DNA of 53,917 nt from an uncultured Hungatella sp. (lineage in GTDB: Bacteria > Bacillota > Clostridia > Lachnospirales > Lachnospiraceae). Both the position numbers and the translations under genes were made by a program. The notes beneath the pieces were generated by a model that saw only the letters and a list, made by a program, of their open reading frames with translations, searched no databases and had not been told where the DNA came from. Positions 1 to 8,365 of the stretch are shown one piece after another. Where the stretch lies: positions 1 to 53,917 of the forward strand of contig CAMTAF010000009.1 in the NCBI GenBank assembly GCA_947066955.1. The letters are read 5' to 3'. Numbering within the stretch: the first letter of the stretch is position 1; every line of letters starts with the position of its first letter.

Positions 1-91
1 GGACCACGCTGAGCATGACAAAGATCATAAATACAACGCCGATCAGCACCGGAATCGTTACGAATACCCGTTTGGCTATGTATTTTAACAT
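1..91 (-). CDS. ABC transporter permease, peptide/nickel (DppB/OppB) type, 5' end only
   Basis: Only the first 30 codons lie in the window; the gene runs off the left edge. The ATG is at 91-89, with an AAGGAGG ribosome site at 107-101. The product begins MLKYIAKRVFVTIPVLIGVV, a short basic head followed by a long hydrophobic helix. That is the standard start of DppB/OppB permeases, the integral membrane half of peptide-type ABC importers. It lies downstream of a family 5 binding-protein gene on the same strand, the usual order for such an operon. The family is assigned from the N-terminus and context only, so dipeptide, oligopeptide, nickel or sugar specificity cannot be told. Confidence 0.75.
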   Translation of the reverse strand, partial: MLKYIAKRVFVTIPVLIGVVFMIFVMLSVV

Positions 92-154
92 CTGGGCTCT
101 CCTCCTTAGATTCGTGCATTTGGAAGCTGTGGGGGCAGCTGCCATAAGGGAAAA

Positions 155-181
155 GGCGGCTTATAGATCCTGTAAGCCGCC
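155..181 (-). terminator. Hairpin between binding protein and permease genes
   Basis: GGCGGCTTA (155-163) pairs with TAAGCCGCC (173-181) around a 9-nt loop. On the minus strand the stem is followed by TTTTCCCTT. The site sits just after the binding-protein stop codon and before the permease start. It could be a partial terminator or an mRNA-stabilising hairpin that keeps binding protein in excess over permease, a common arrangement in ABC operons. The T-run is short, so full termination is unlikely. Confidence 0.55.
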
Positions 182-191
182 TGCGATCTTT

Positions 192-1892
192 CTATCTCTC
201 TATGGAAACGTTATAGTAGGAAGTGTCGGTCCAGCCGTTCCAGGGGATCCGGAAGCCCTTCACCCAATCCTGAACCACTACCACATGATCCATCTGGAAC
301 AGAGGGAACACCGCGGATTCCTCCTGCACCATGGTGGTATCGATCTTCTTGTACAGCTCCATGCGCTCATCCTCATCCACCATGGCTCTGGCATCCTCCA
401 GCCACTGGTACACGTCTGTGTTCTTGTGATTGATGGAGCGGGCCTTAGTGTTCCTCTCGGTGAAGAATGTGTAGAGGAAATTGTCCGGATCATTGAAATC
501 AGCCCACCACACGGCCCTGGTCATGCCAAGGTTTCCTTCTTTTCTCGTTGACAGATAGGCTGCCTCGTCCATCTGCTTGATGGTGACATTGATTCCCACC
601 TGGCCAAGCATAGACTGAACTACCTGGTTCATGGCCAGGGGATCCGGGTCGTCTGTCTTCTGGTAAAGTTCCAGATCACATCCATCCCCATAACCGGCCT
701 CCGCCAAAAGCGCTTTCGCCCCTTCCGGGTCATAGGGGATCTCCTCCGCGTCATAGGAGCCCAAAACACCATCCGGAAGCATGGAGTTGACCACATGGCC
801 CGCCCCGTTGTACATCTGGTCCAGGATGGTCTGACGGTCAATGGCCATGGAAATGGCCCTGCGGACTCTGGGGTCATCTGTAGGCGCCATCTCGTTGTTG
901 AAAGCATAGAAATAATTGCCTGCCTCCGGCCCTGTGACCAGATTGTCCTTGTAGGCGTCATTGCCCATAAAGTATGCCAGCTGGGAGGTGGAGCTGCTCA
1001 AGTCCACAATGTCCAGTTCCCCGTTCTCATACATCAGCTTCTGGGTATTCTCGTCAGGAACCTGAATCAGCTCAATACCGTCGATCTTCGCAGGGCCCCT
1101 GAAATAATCGTCATTGCGCACCAGGGTGATCCGGTCGTTGATCACCCAGTCCGTGATCTTGAACGGACCTGTCCCCACGGTCACTGCCGGGTCAATGCCG
1201 AACTGATCCCCGGCCGCCTCCGTGGCGGCTCTGTTGTAGATGGAGCAGGAAGGGGTCGCCAGATTCGCCAGAAACGGCGCAAACGGAACCTCCAGGGTGA
1301 TCTCCACCGTGAAGTCATCCAGGGCTTTCACTCCCTCCACGCCCTCTGCCTGGCCTTCAAGCATATCGTTGGCGCCCTTGATCATGCTGAAAAAGTCGGT
1401 ATTCATGGCCGATGTAGCCGGATCCATCATCCGCTCCACCGTGAACACCACATCATCTGCCGTAAACTGGGCTCCGTTGTGGAAGGTCACATCGTCGCGG
1501 AGGTGGAAGGTGTATACCAGGCCGTCCGCGCTGATATCCCAGCTCTCGGCAAGGCTGGGCACGATGGTGGCCACTCCGTCCACCACCTCGCACTCCACAA
1601 GGCGGTCGTAAATATTTAAGGGAACTACATAGAACTCCGTATCTTTCTGGCAGTCTACGGTGCGGAACTCGTCCTTCTCCGGGATGTGGATCACATTGCC
1701 CGCAGCCGCCCCGCTGCTGTTTCCGGCCGCCGCCCCGGAGGTCTCACCTGTCCCGCCTCCCTGAGTCTGGGACGGGCTGCTCTCCCCTGTGGCAGCCGCG
1801 GTGGAAGAACCGTCCTCAAAAGCCGAACCGCATCCTCCCAGCATGCTGACAGCCAGCGCTCCCGCCATCAGCAAAGATAAGTATTTTTTCAT
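192..1892 (-). CDS. ABC transporter substrate-binding lipoprotein, family 5 (peptide type)
   Basis: This 566-residue protein belongs to the SBP_bac_5 (DppA/OppA/NikA) family that captures peptides or similar ligands outside the cell. Residues 1-21 are a lipoprotein signal ending in LGGC, so Cys21 should be lipidated. A low-complexity Ser/Thr/Gly/Ala linker follows to about residue 65. The family fold begins near DCQKDTEFYVV. The pattern AESWDISADGLVYTFHLRDD around residue 115-135 is the conserved SBP_bac_5 signature region. The length is normal for the family. AGGAGG precedes the ATG. The permease starts about 100 bp downstream. The ligand cannot be told from sequence alone. Confidence 0.9.
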   Translation of the reverse strand: MKKYLSLLMAGALAVSMLGGCGSAFEDGSSTAAATGESSPSQTQGGGTGETSGAAAGNSSGAAAGNVIHIPEKDEFRTVDCQKDTEFYVVPLNIYDRLVECEVVDGVATIVPSLAESWDISADGLVYTFHLRDDVTFHNGAQFTADDVVFTVERMMDPATSAMNTDFFSMIKGANDMLEGQAEGVEGVKALDDFTVEITLEVPFAPFLANLATPSCSIYNRAATEAAGDQFGIDPAVTVGTGPFKITDWVINDRITLVRNDDYFRGPAKIDGIELIQVPDENTQKLMYENGELDIVDLSSSTSQLAYFMGNDAYKDNLVTGPEAGNYFYAFNNEMAPTDDPRVRRAISMAIDRQTILDQMYNGAGHVVNSMLPDGVLGSYDAEEIPYDPEGAKALLAEAGYGDGCDLELYQKTDDPDPLAMNQVVQSMLGQVGINVTIKQMDEAAYLSTRKEGNLGMTRAVWWADFNDPDNFLYTFFTERNTKARSINHKNTDVYQWLEDARAMVDEDERMELYKKIDTTMVQEESAVFPLFQMDHVVVVQDWVKGFRIPWNGWTDTSYYNVSIER

Positions 1893-1955
1893 AATCCTGC
1901 CTCCTGTCTCTTGATTTTTACTCTCACAGAGATGTCTCCTAAAACTTTCTGTAAG

Positions 1956-1983
1956 AAAAAAAGCATTAGAAAGACTCTAATGC
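1956..1983 (-). terminator. Rho-independent terminator after the GNAT gene
   Basis: GCATTAGA (1963-1970) and TCTAATGC (1976-1983) form an 8-bp stem with a 5-nt loop. On the minus strand the stem is followed by seven T residues (complement of 1956-1962). It should end transcription of the hydrolase-GNAT pair and separate it from the peptide transporter operon. Confidence 0.85.
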
Positions 1984-2036
1984 TCCCTTGCAATGATGTC
2001 GTTCTCTATTATAAGATGATTTTTCCTACATTGCAA

Positions 2037-2585
2037 CTATTTTTTATTGTTTTTGCATTGGACAGGTCCCGCTTTCTGGTAGGCCAGCCGCTCTCCCCCA
2101 TCCCTTCCCCGGATCAGGCCGCAGTAGACAAATCCGTTCTTTTTCAGCATGTTCTGCATCACAACATTGTCCCTGTGGGTATCGATCTTTAAATTGCCGC
2201 ACTGCTGCCACGCCCAGTTAAGGCAGAAAGATCCTGCTCCCCTGCGGCCTCCCCCTGTTGTGATCCGGTGGACCACGCCGTATGGCTCACGGTTCAGCCA
2301 GGATCCCTCCCGGATGTTCTCATAATCCGGCTCTTCTCCTTGGCGGTAGTAAAAAACCGCCGCCAGCTCCTTCCCGTCCATACAGGCAAACATGGCGCCT
2401 GCCCCTATGTCCCCTGCCACCAGCTCCCGTGACGGGTAACCCTCCGGCCACTGGGTGGGATTTCCGTGGTCTGCCATAAACTGTCTGGCCCGGCCGTACA
2501 TATCAAGAATCTGGTCCAGCTGGCTGAGGCCGGCCGGCTGAATCCGGAAACCTTCCGGGGAAATCTGCTCTTTCATCGTTTTCAT
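2037..2585 (-). CDS. GNAT-family N-acetyltransferase
   Basis: A 182-residue protein that fits the GNAT acetyl-CoA-dependent acyltransferase fold. VVHRITTGGGRRGAGSFCLN near residues 103-122 matches motif A, with GGGRRGAG as the acetyl-CoA pyrophosphate loop. NVVMQNMLKKNGFVYCG near residue 141 is the typical C-terminal N-x(6-8)-GF element. The start follows GGAGAG at good spacing. The gene begins 13 bp after the stop codon of the upstream hydrolase gene, so the two are probably cotranscribed. The acceptor substrate is unknown. The N-terminus, with FMADHGNPTQWPEGYP, resembles a small Firmicute GNAT subgroup often annotated only as acetyltransferase. Confidence 0.85.
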   Translation of the reverse strand: MKTMKEQISPEGFRIQPAGLSQLDQILDMYGRARQFMADHGNPTQWPEGYPSRELVAGDIGAGAMFACMDGKELAAVFYYRQGEEPDYENIREGSWLNREPYGVVHRITTGGGRRGAGSFCLNWAWQQCGNLKIDTHRDNVVMQNMLKKNGFVYCGLIRGRDGGERLAYQKAGPVQCKNNKK

Positions 2586-2598
2586 CTGGTTTACTCTC

Positions 2599-3111
2599 CT
2601 ATATAACCTGGATCTGGCACATCTTCATAGCCTCCAGGGCATTTTTATGGCTCTTTGGGGTTACCCCGGCGCAGCATCTGCTGTCCACCAGGATTGGCAG
2701 CTCCGGCGACATAGCCTTGATCACCATGGCGTTGGATATGACACAGATATCCGTGCACAGCCCCACAAGCTCCACTGTCTCGTAACCTCCCTTGGCAATA
2801 TACTCCCCGCACTCCACGGAGCCGAATGTGTTCTTCTCAAATCGCTTTCCCTGAAAATGCTCCAGGTCCTGGTGAAGCTTCCAGCCGCCGCTCCCTCTGA
2901 CGCAGTGCTTTACCGGAAGGTTCCTCCCCTCCTGGGTATCTAAATAGTCGTCAAAATGGGTATCCAGGGTAAAGACCACCTCGTCTCCAGCTTCCTCATA
3001 AGCCCGGATCTTCTCCTTCACGGCCTCCACAATACCCCTGGCCTCCTCAGTCCCTAAGCTGCCGTCAATAAAATCTTTCTGCATATCCACCACTACCAGC
3101 AATCTCTTCAT
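2599..3111 (-). CDS. Cysteine hydrolase, isochorismatase/nicotinamidase-like
   Basis: A 170-residue protein of the isochorismatase-like superfamily. RLLVVVDMQKDFIDGSLG at the N-terminus carries the catalytic Asp9. FEKNTFGS supplies the conserved Lys, and VELVGLCTDICVISNA carries the nucleophilic Cys. This D-K-C triad is that of nicotinamidase/PncA-type amidohydrolases, and TLDTHFDDYLDTQEGRNLP matches the nicotinamidase-like metal and substrate region. An earlier in-frame start exists at 3138, but GGAGGA is well spaced only from the ATG at 3111. Nicotinamide-to-nicotinate hydrolysis in NAD salvage is the likeliest role, but the family also hydrolyses other amides. Confidence 0.85.
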   Translation of the reverse strand: MKRLLVVVDMQKDFIDGSLGTEEARGIVEAVKEKIRAYEEAGDEVVFTLDTHFDDYLDTQEGRNLPVKHCVRGSGGWKLHQDLEHFQGKRFEKNTFGSVECGEYIAKGGYETVELVGLCTDICVISNAMVIKAMSPELPILVDSRCCAGVTPKSHKNALEAMKMCQIQVI

Positions 3112-3208
3112 CCTGATCTTCCTCCCTAGCATAATCAATCGGTACGGGCAGGCGCCCCTTCACGGCGCCTGCCGGCGCACTCCCTAATTCTATCATAAAA
3201 ATTTCCTG

Positions 3209-3237
3209 TTGACAAACCCGGAATTTTGTATTATGAT
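3209..3237 (+). promoter_or_regulatory. Strong sigma-A promoter of the T-box/trpXYZ-like operon
   Basis: TTGACA (3209-3214) and TATGAT (3232-3237) are separated by exactly 17 bp. This near-consensus promoter places the transcription start around 3244, just upstream of the T-box leader. Confidence 0.9.
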
Positions 3238-3243
3238 ACAACC

Positions 3244-3524
3244 CAATAAACCAAACCGTTGAAAAAGAGGAGTAAGCTTTTCTTTCCCATTTCAGAGAGT
3301 CGCTGTGGGTGTGAACGCGATATGAAGAGAATTGCTGAATGGACTTTTGAGGGCAGTCCTGAACCGTGGAGCACCAAGTAGGGACTGACGGCTTCCGCAG
3401 CCGTTACCAGGGCGGCATATATGTTGGTATATGTAAAAAGAGGGCCTTAGGGTCAATTTGAGTGGCACCGCGGATAATATTCGTCTCAAGGATACAGTAT
3501 AAACTGTAGACTTGAGATTTTTTT
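3244..3524 (+). promoter_or_regulatory. T-box riboswitch, tryptophan specific (UGG specifier)
   Basis: The leader shows T-box landmarks in order. AGAGAGTCGCTG (about 3295-3306) opens stem I. In GCTGAATGGACTTTTGAGG the specifier loop reads GAA-UGG-AC, with UGG at 3340-3342, a tryptophan codon. GAGTGGCACCGCGG (3460-3473) is the conserved antiterminator T-box. A terminator follows: CTCAAG (3485-3490) pairs with CTTGAG (3511-3516), with inner ACAGT/ACTGT pairing and seven T residues (3518-3524). By the known T-box mechanism, uncharged tRNA-Trp stabilises the antiterminator and allows expression of the transporter downstream. The specifier was read by eye from the pattern, not from a folded model. 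Confidence 0.92.
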
Positions 3525-3525
3525 A

Positions 3526-3573
3526 TGCGCAGGCCCGCGCAGTGGAAGGCTGCCGCTAAAGCGGCGCACGGGC
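3526..3573 (+). repeat. Dispersed palindrome-containing repeat, copy 1
   Basis: This 48-bp sequence, starting TGCGCAGGCCCGCGCAGTGG and containing the perfect palindrome GCCGCTAAAGCGGC-type arm, recurs at 25272-25319 in the opposite orientation with 43 of 48 positions identical by hand comparison. It lies directly behind the T-box terminator. It looks like a REP-type intergenic element; no protein is encoded. Confidence 0.7.
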
Positions 3574-3635
3574 TCCCTCATGGTCTCTCTGATTTGAAAC
3601 GGTGCAGGTAATCTCACAATATGGAGGATATCATT

Positions 3636-4721
3636 ATGAAAAAATCTTTTAGAACTTTCGTCGCCGCCGCCATGGCTGTTTCCCTTCTCGCAGGCTGCTC
3701 AGGCTCTTCCGGCCAGACAGCCACCACCGCCCAGGACGGCAATCCCGCTGCGGGCAATGCCTCTTCCCAGGCAGAAACCTCCGGCAGCCAGGCGCCCGAC
3801 GGCGGAAAAAGCTACACCGTGGGCATCGGACAGTTCGCGGCCCACGGGTCTTTAGACAACTGCCGGGAAGGATTTCTCTTAGGCCTTGCGGAGGAAGGCA
3901 TCGTGGAGGGGGAGAATTTAACGGTCCTCTACGAGAATTCCCAGGCCGACGGCGGCATCGCAAGCCAGATCATCACCAATTTCGCCTCACAGAAGGTAGA
4001 TCTCATCTGCGGTATCGCCACCCCCATGGCTCAGACTGCCTACGGGGTAGGAAGAAAGCAGAATATCCCTGTGATTTTCACTGCAGTCACAGACCCTGTA
4101 GCCGCTGAACTGGCAAACGCCGACGGCTCCCCTGTGGGGGAGATCACCGGCACCAGCGACAAACTCCCTGTGACCCAGCAGCTTGAGATGATCCGCGCCA
4201 TTCTGCCCGACGCTAAGACCATCGGCATCATGTACACCACCAGCGAGGTAAATTCTTTGTCCACCATTGAGGAGTACAAGGCCGCGGCCGGGGACTATGG
4301 ATTTGAGATCGTGGATACCGGCATCTCCACCACCGCCGATGTTCCCCTGGCCGCTGATTCCCTCCTGGAGAAGGTTGACTGCATCACCAATTTAACCGAC
4401 AACACCGTGGTCGCCTCCCTCCCCGTGATTCTGGATAAGGCTGCCAAGAAGAATATCCCTGTATTCGGAAGCGAGATCGAGCAGGTGAAAATCGGATGCC
4501 TTGCAGCCATGGGGCTGGATTATATTGAGCTTGGAAAGCAGACCGGAAGAATGGCCGCAGCCGTGTTAAAAGGGGAGAAAAAGGCCGGCGAGATGAACTA
4601 TGAGGTCATCCAGGAGGCTGCCTTCTACGGCAATGCCAAGGTCGCGGAGAACTTGGGGATCACGATCCCGGAAGAGCTCTCCTCCTCTGCCAAAGAGATG
4701 TTTACTGATATTACCCAGTAA
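3636..4721 (+). CDS. trpX: ABC transporter substrate-binding lipoprotein, TrpX-like (ABC_sub_bind)
   Basis: A 361-residue lipoprotein: the signal peptide ends in SLLAGC, then comes a Ser/Gly/Gln-rich linker to about residue 55. The mature part (YTVGIGQFAAHGSLDNCREG, then GIATPMAQTAYG and PVIFTAVTDPVAAEL) matches the ABC_sub_bind family, a periplasmic-binding-like fold. Together with the UGG T-box upstream and the permease and ATPase downstream, it fits the tryptophan transporter TrpXYZ known from Firmicutes. An upstream in-frame ATG at 3621 is less likely because GGAGG (3623-3627) overlaps it and is well spaced for the ATG at 3636. Tryptophan as ligand is inferred from the regulation. Confidence 0.88.
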   Translation: MKKSFRTFVAAAMAVSLLAGCSGSSGQTATTAQDGNPAAGNASSQAETSGSQAPDGGKSYTVGIGQFAAHGSLDNCREGFLLGLAEEGIVEGENLTVLYENSQADGGIASQIITNFASQKVDLICGIATPMAQTAYGVGRKQNIPVIFTAVTDPVAAELANADGSPVGEITGTSDKLPVTQQLEMIRAILPDAKTIGIMYTTSEVNSLSTIEEYKAAAGDYGFEIVDTGISTTADVPLAADSLLEKVDCITNLTDNTVVASLPVILDKAAKKNIPVFGSEIEQVKIGCLAAMGLDYIELGKQTGRMAAAVLKGEKKAGEMNYEVIQEAAFYGNAKVAENLGITIPEELSSSAKEMFTDITQ

Positions 4722-4778
4722 TCCCCATGCCCTGCTCAGGGCACTACCATGAAGTAAGTAAAGGAGATCGCCATCATC

Positions 4779-5699
4779 ATGACACTGCTTTTAGGCGTTT
4801 TGGAAGAAGGACTCATCTACGGGGTCATGGCCCTGGGAGTCTACATCACTTACAAGATCCTGGACTTTCCGGATCTGTCCGTGGACAGCACGTTTCCCAT
4901 GGGGGCGGCCCTCACCGCCTCCGCCCTTTTGGCGGGCATCAACCCGGTTCTGACTCTGTTTTTGTCCTTTGGAGCCGGAGCCCTGGCAGGATGCGCCACA
5001 GGATTTATCCACGTTAAGTTAAAGGTCAGGGATCTTCTCTCCGGCATCATCGTCATGACCGGACTGTATTCCCTGAACCTCCGGTTCGCCGGAGGCCGGG
5101 CCAATGTGCCTGTATTCACCCAGGACACCATCTTTGAGAATCCTTTTCTCGCGGGCATTATGCCGCAGTGGCTGTCCCCCTATCTCATGGTGCTGATCCT
5201 GTTTCTCATCATCATCATCTGCAAGGTACTCCTGGACCTGTATCTTAATACCCGCTCCGGCTACCTGCTGCGGGCCGTGGGGGACAACGAAGCACTGGTC
5301 ACCTCCCTTGCCAAAGACAAAGGGATGGTAAAGATCTTAGGGCTGGCCATCGCCAACGGCTTCTCCTCCCTCGCAGGCTGTATCTACTGCCAGCACAAGG
5401 GATTTTTCGAGATCTCCGTGGGCACCGGCACCATCGTCATGGGCCTGGCCAGCGTTATCATCGGGATTCAGCTTTTGTGCCCTGAAAACGGCACCTCTTT
5501 TCTGAGCGCTTTAAAGCTCCCCCAGGTTCGGCCCACCACGGCGGTCATTGTCGGGTCCATCGTGTACAAGGCCTGCATTTCCCTTGCCATCTCCATGGGG
5601 ATGGAGGCCAATGACTTAAAGCTGATCACCTCCATCCTGTTCCTGGTGATCCTGGTGGTAAGCGCGGAGCGGAGAAAGAAGGTGAAATCCCATGCTTAA
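4779..5699 (+). CDS. trpY: ABC transporter permease, TrpY-like
   Basis: A 306-residue integral membrane protein with about eight hydrophobic segments, of the BPD_transp_2 (branched-chain amino acid/ribose permease) type. Family features include the N-terminal ILDFPDLSVDSTFPMGAALT and the cytoplasmic coupling stretch TRSGYLLRAVGDNEALVTSL near residue 158-177. AAGGAG lies upstream of the ATG at suitable spacing. The last codons overlap the ATPase gene by 8 bp, so the two are translationally coupled. It should form the membrane channel of the T-box-controlled tryptophan-type importer. Confidence 0.9.
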   Translation: MTLLLGVLEEGLIYGVMALGVYITYKILDFPDLSVDSTFPMGAALTASALLAGINPVLTLFLSFGAGALAGCATGFIHVKLKVRDLLSGIIVMTGLYSLNLRFAGGRANVPVFTQDTIFENPFLAGIMPQWLSPYLMVLILFLIIIICKVLLDLYLNTRSGYLLRAVGDNEALVTSLAKDKGMVKILGLAIANGFSSLAGCIYCQHKGFFEISVGTGTIVMGLASVIIGIQLLCPENGTSFLSALKLPQVRPTTAVIVGSIVYKACISLAISMGMEANDLKLITSILFLVILVVSAERRKKVKSHA

Positions 5700-6465
5700 A
5701 CTGAACAATATCAGCAAATATTACAACACCGGGACAGTCAACGAGATGTGCCTGTTCCAGGATTTTAACCTGTCAGTTGAGAAAGGCCAGTTTGTGTCAG
5801 TGGTGGGAAGCAACGGTTCCGGCAAAACCTCCATGCTCAACATTATCTGCGGCAGCATCCCCGTGGACTCCGGCACCATTTATATAGGAGATGAAAATAT
5901 CACCCACATGCCGGAGTTTAAACGTCAGCGGCGCATAGGCCGGGTGTACCAGAACCCTGCCATGGGAACCTGCCCTCACATGACCATCCTGGAAAATATG
6001 GCCCTGGCAGACAACAAGGGAAAATCCTTTAACCTGCGCCGGGGCACTGATAAAAAACGTGTGGACTACTACAGGGAGAATTTAAGATCTTTAGGTTTAG
6101 GACTGGAAGACAAGCTCTATGTGAAAGTGGGCGTCCTCTCCGGCGGCCAGAGGCAGGCCATGGCCCTCCTCATGTCCACCCTGACTCCCATCGAATTTCT
6201 GATCCTGGACGAGCACACCGCTGCCCTTGACCCCAAGACGGCAGAGACCATCATGGAGCTCACAGGCAGGGTTGTAAAGGAGAAAAAGCTGACCACCATC
6301 ATGGTCACCCACAACCTGCGCTACGCCGTGGAGTACGGCGACCGCCTCCTGATGATGCACCAGGGCCAGGCAGTCATAGACGAGGCCGGAGAGCGGAAAG
6401 CCGCTGTCCGCATTGAAGATCTGCTGGAGCGGTTCAACGCCATCAGCATCGAGTGCGGGAACTGA
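5692..6465 (+). CDS. trpZ: ABC transporter ATP-binding protein, TrpZ-like
   Basis: A 257-residue ABC ATPase. The Walker A motif is GSNGSGKTS near residue 39, the signature is LSGGQRQAMAL near residue 147, Walker B is FLILDEHTAALDP near residue 168, and the switch histidine is in MVTHNL. In Walker B the usual P after DE is replaced by H (DEHTAALDP), which is seen in this subfamily. The gene overlaps the permease and closes the operon. It should energise uptake by the neighbouring permease and lipoprotein. Confidence 0.92.
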   Translation: MLKLNNISKYYNTGTVNEMCLFQDFNLSVEKGQFVSVVGSNGSGKTSMLNIICGSIPVDSGTIYIGDENITHMPEFKRQRRIGRVYQNPAMGTCPHMTILENMALADNKGKSFNLRRGTDKKRVDYYRENLRSLGLGLEDKLYVKVGVLSGGQRQAMALLMSTLTPIEFLILDEHTAALDPKTAETIMELTGRVVKEKKLTTIMVTHNLRYAVEYGDRLLMMHQGQAVIDEAGERKAAVRIEDLLERFNAISIECGN

Positions 6466-6473
6466 CCCTCATT

Positions 6474-6497
6474 GGGCAGGGAAAGCTTCCCCTGCCC
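6474..6497 (+). terminator. GC-rich palindrome at the end of the trpXYZ-like operon
   Basis: GGGCAGGG (6474-6481) pairs with CCCTGCCC (6490-6497). It lies between two convergent genes and can act as a barrier on either strand. No clear T-run follows. Its GCAGGGGA/TCCCCTGC core resembles the palindromes near 25235 and 44670. Confidence 0.5.
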
Positions 6498-6533
6498 GCC
6501 GGGGCGGAGCCCTCTCAGCCTTCGGCCTCAAGA

Positions 6534-7643
6534 TTACTCCATAATCTTCACAACCTCTTTCATGACCTCACTGATCTTGATATGCTGGGGACACTCTTTC
6601 TCGCAGTGATGGCAGCTTCTGCACTGATCCGCCTTCACCTCCAGGCTCTCATAGGCCTTTTTCGCCCCGTTCTTCCCCTCAAGCCCAAACACGTTGTAAG
6701 CCTTGAAAATCTCCGGGATATTCAGTCCAAAAGGACAGGGCATGCAGTAGGCGCAGGCCGTGCAGTTTACCATGGACATCTTGTCGTAGATCTCCCTGGC
6801 CGCCCCGTAGGCTTTCCGCTCCTCCTCCGAGAGCATGCCCACAGAACTTCTCTTGGCATAGACCAGGTTATCCTCCACCTGCTTTCTCTCGCTCATGCCG
6901 CTGAGAAGAAGGGATACCTGCTCCTTGTCCCAAAGGAAATCCAGGGCATGCTCCACAGCCGTCTTTTCCCCGGAAAACTTCTCCGCCACATGGCCGGATA
7001 AGTTGGCCAGACGCCCGCCCAAGAGGGGCTCCATGATAATCACCCCCAGGCCTCTGTCCGCCGCGTAGCACAGTCCCTCTGTGCCGGCCTGGTCGTTTAC
7101 ATTTATGTAGTTGTACTGGATCTGGCAAAAATCCCAGTCCTTCGTGTAATCCACGATCTCCTTAAACACTTCCACCTCATCGTGGAAAGAAAATCCCAGA
7201 TAGCGGATCTTTCCCGCCTCCCTGGCAGCCTTCATCCTGTCCACCAGATGAAATTTCTTCACCGCGTTTTCAAACCGGTCCTTTGTCAGGGCGTGGAGCA
7301 AATAGAAATCAATGTGGTCTGTCTGCAGCTTCTTCAGCTGTTCGTCCAGATATTTATCAAAATCCTCCTCTTCCTTCAAAAGCCACACCGGGCACTTGTC
7401 TGCCAAGTAGGTCTTCTCCCTGTAACCGTCCTTCAGCGCCTTCCCCACCACAAGCTCGCTGTTGCCGCCGTGGTAAGGGTACGCGGTGTCCACATAGTTG
7501 ACCCCCTCATCGATGGCACGGCGGACCATGGAGATGGCTTCCGCCTCATTGATGCTGCCGTCCTCCAGAACCGGAAACCTCATGCACCCGAATCCAAGTG
7601 CCGAAACCTTTACCCCTGTGTTTCCAAATGTGCGATACTGCAT
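6534..7643 (-). CDS. Aldo/keto reductase with C-terminal 4Fe-4S ferredoxin domain
   Basis: A 369-residue protein. Residues 1-280 form an aldo/keto reductase barrel (MQYRTFGNTGVKVSALGFGC, with the active-site region NYVDTAYPYHGGNSE supplying Asp and Tyr). The C-terminus carries two cysteine clusters, CTACAYCMPCPFG and CRSCHHCEKECP, as in the Fer4-type AKR subfamily common in anaerobes. These clusters probably pass electrons to or from the NAD(P)-dependent reaction; the substrate is unknown. A longer frame to 7757 exists, but AAAGGAGG fits only the ATG at 7643, which is also where AKR homology begins. It converges on the trpZ-like gene. Confidence 0.9.
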   Translation of the reverse strand: MQYRTFGNTGVKVSALGFGCMRFPVLEDGSINEAEAISMVRRAIDEGVNYVDTAYPYHGGNSELVVGKALKDGYREKTYLADKCPVWLLKEEEDFDKYLDEQLKKLQTDHIDFYLLHALTKDRFENAVKKFHLVDRMKAAREAGKIRYLGFSFHDEVEVFKEIVDYTKDWDFCQIQYNYINVNDQAGTEGLCYAADRGLGVIIMEPLLGGRLANLSGHVAEKFSGEKTAVEHALDFLWDKEQVSLLLSGMSERKQVEDNLVYAKRSSVGMLSEEERKAYGAAREIYDKMSMVNCTACAYCMPCPFGLNIPEIFKAYNVFGLEGKNGAKKAYESLEVKADQCRSCHHCEKECPQHIKISEVMKEVVKIME

Positions 7644-7726
7644 GTCTCTCTTCCTCCTTTTGTTTTCGGCACACACCGCTTTGCGGCATCTGCCGCGTTG
7701 TCTCTGAAACCCGACTGTTTCCTTCT

Positions 7727-8365
7727 CTATCTTTCCAGCATAAAAAGCTGAACCCAATAGAGCTGTCCGCTGTCGTCCTCGCAGCGGCCAATCCCTATGC
7801 TGGCAAAATCTCCGCTGAGGATGTTGGCCCTGTGCCCCTCACTGTTCATCCAGGCCTCCACCACAGCCTCCGGCGTCTCATAGCCCATGGCGATATTCTC
7901 CCCGCAGTTGCGGTAATCGATGCCGTTTTCCTCCAGCACGGTCCTGAATTCTCTTCCATCCGGCCTTGTGTGGGAAAAACTGGAGACAGTCTCCCGAGCC
8001 CGCACCTGGGCTGCGGCTGAAAGGGCGTCGGACCTCTCCAACGGCGCCACACCTGCTTTGGCCCGCTCCTCATTGACCAGAGCCACTACCTGGTCGATGT
8101 AGGAATCCTCCCCGGAATCTCCTGTTTCAGACCCGGAGGCGGAAGTCTCCGTCAGAGCCACCTGGCTGTCATAGTCACCCCTGTCTTCTGTCTCGTCTTC
8201 TGCCTTTTTCGCGGGCTCCCCGGTCCCCGAGTCCTCCGTCTGTCTCTCAGCCGGGGTCAGGATATCCTGATCCCGGTTCCTCAGCATGACAATGCCCTTA
8301 TAACCTATGGCGGCTCCTCCCGCTATGAGGGCCAGCACCACGATACATATTATGATCTTCTTCAC
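7727..8365 (-). CDS. CAP-domain (SCP/PR1-like) protein with N-terminal membrane anchor
   Basis: About 212 residues. A hydrophobic segment (IIICIVVLALIAGGAAIGY) near the N-terminus should anchor or export the protein. An acidic, Glu/Asp/Thr-rich linker follows to about residue 95. The CAP domain then begins at VVALVNEERAKAGVAPLERS and includes FSHTRPDGREF, GENIAMGY and AWMNSEGHRANIL, the usual CAP signatures. Such proteins are common extracellular proteins of clostridia with unclear function. The start was set at GTG 8365 because GGAG is spaced 9 nt before it; a TTG at 8401 has no such site. Confidence 0.85.
   Translation of the reverse strand: MKKIIICIVVLALIAGGAAIGYKGIVMLRNRDQDILTPAERQTEDSGTGEPAKKAEDETEDRGDYDSQVALTETSASGSETGDSGEDSYIDQVVALVNEERAKAGVAPLERSDALSAAAQVRARETVSSFSHTRPDGREFRTVLEENGIDYRNCGENIAMGYETPEAVVEAWMNSEGHRANILSGDFASIGIGRCEDDSGQLYWVQLFMLER

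Noticed and set aside
795..1619. 274-codon plus-strand frame opposite the peptide-binding lipoprotein
   Set aside because: Antisense shadow of a well-supported gene; no start signal and no family resemblance.
3244..3524. Short plus- or minus-strand frames across the leader
   Set aside because: The T-box structure explains the region, and the frames lack ribosome sites.
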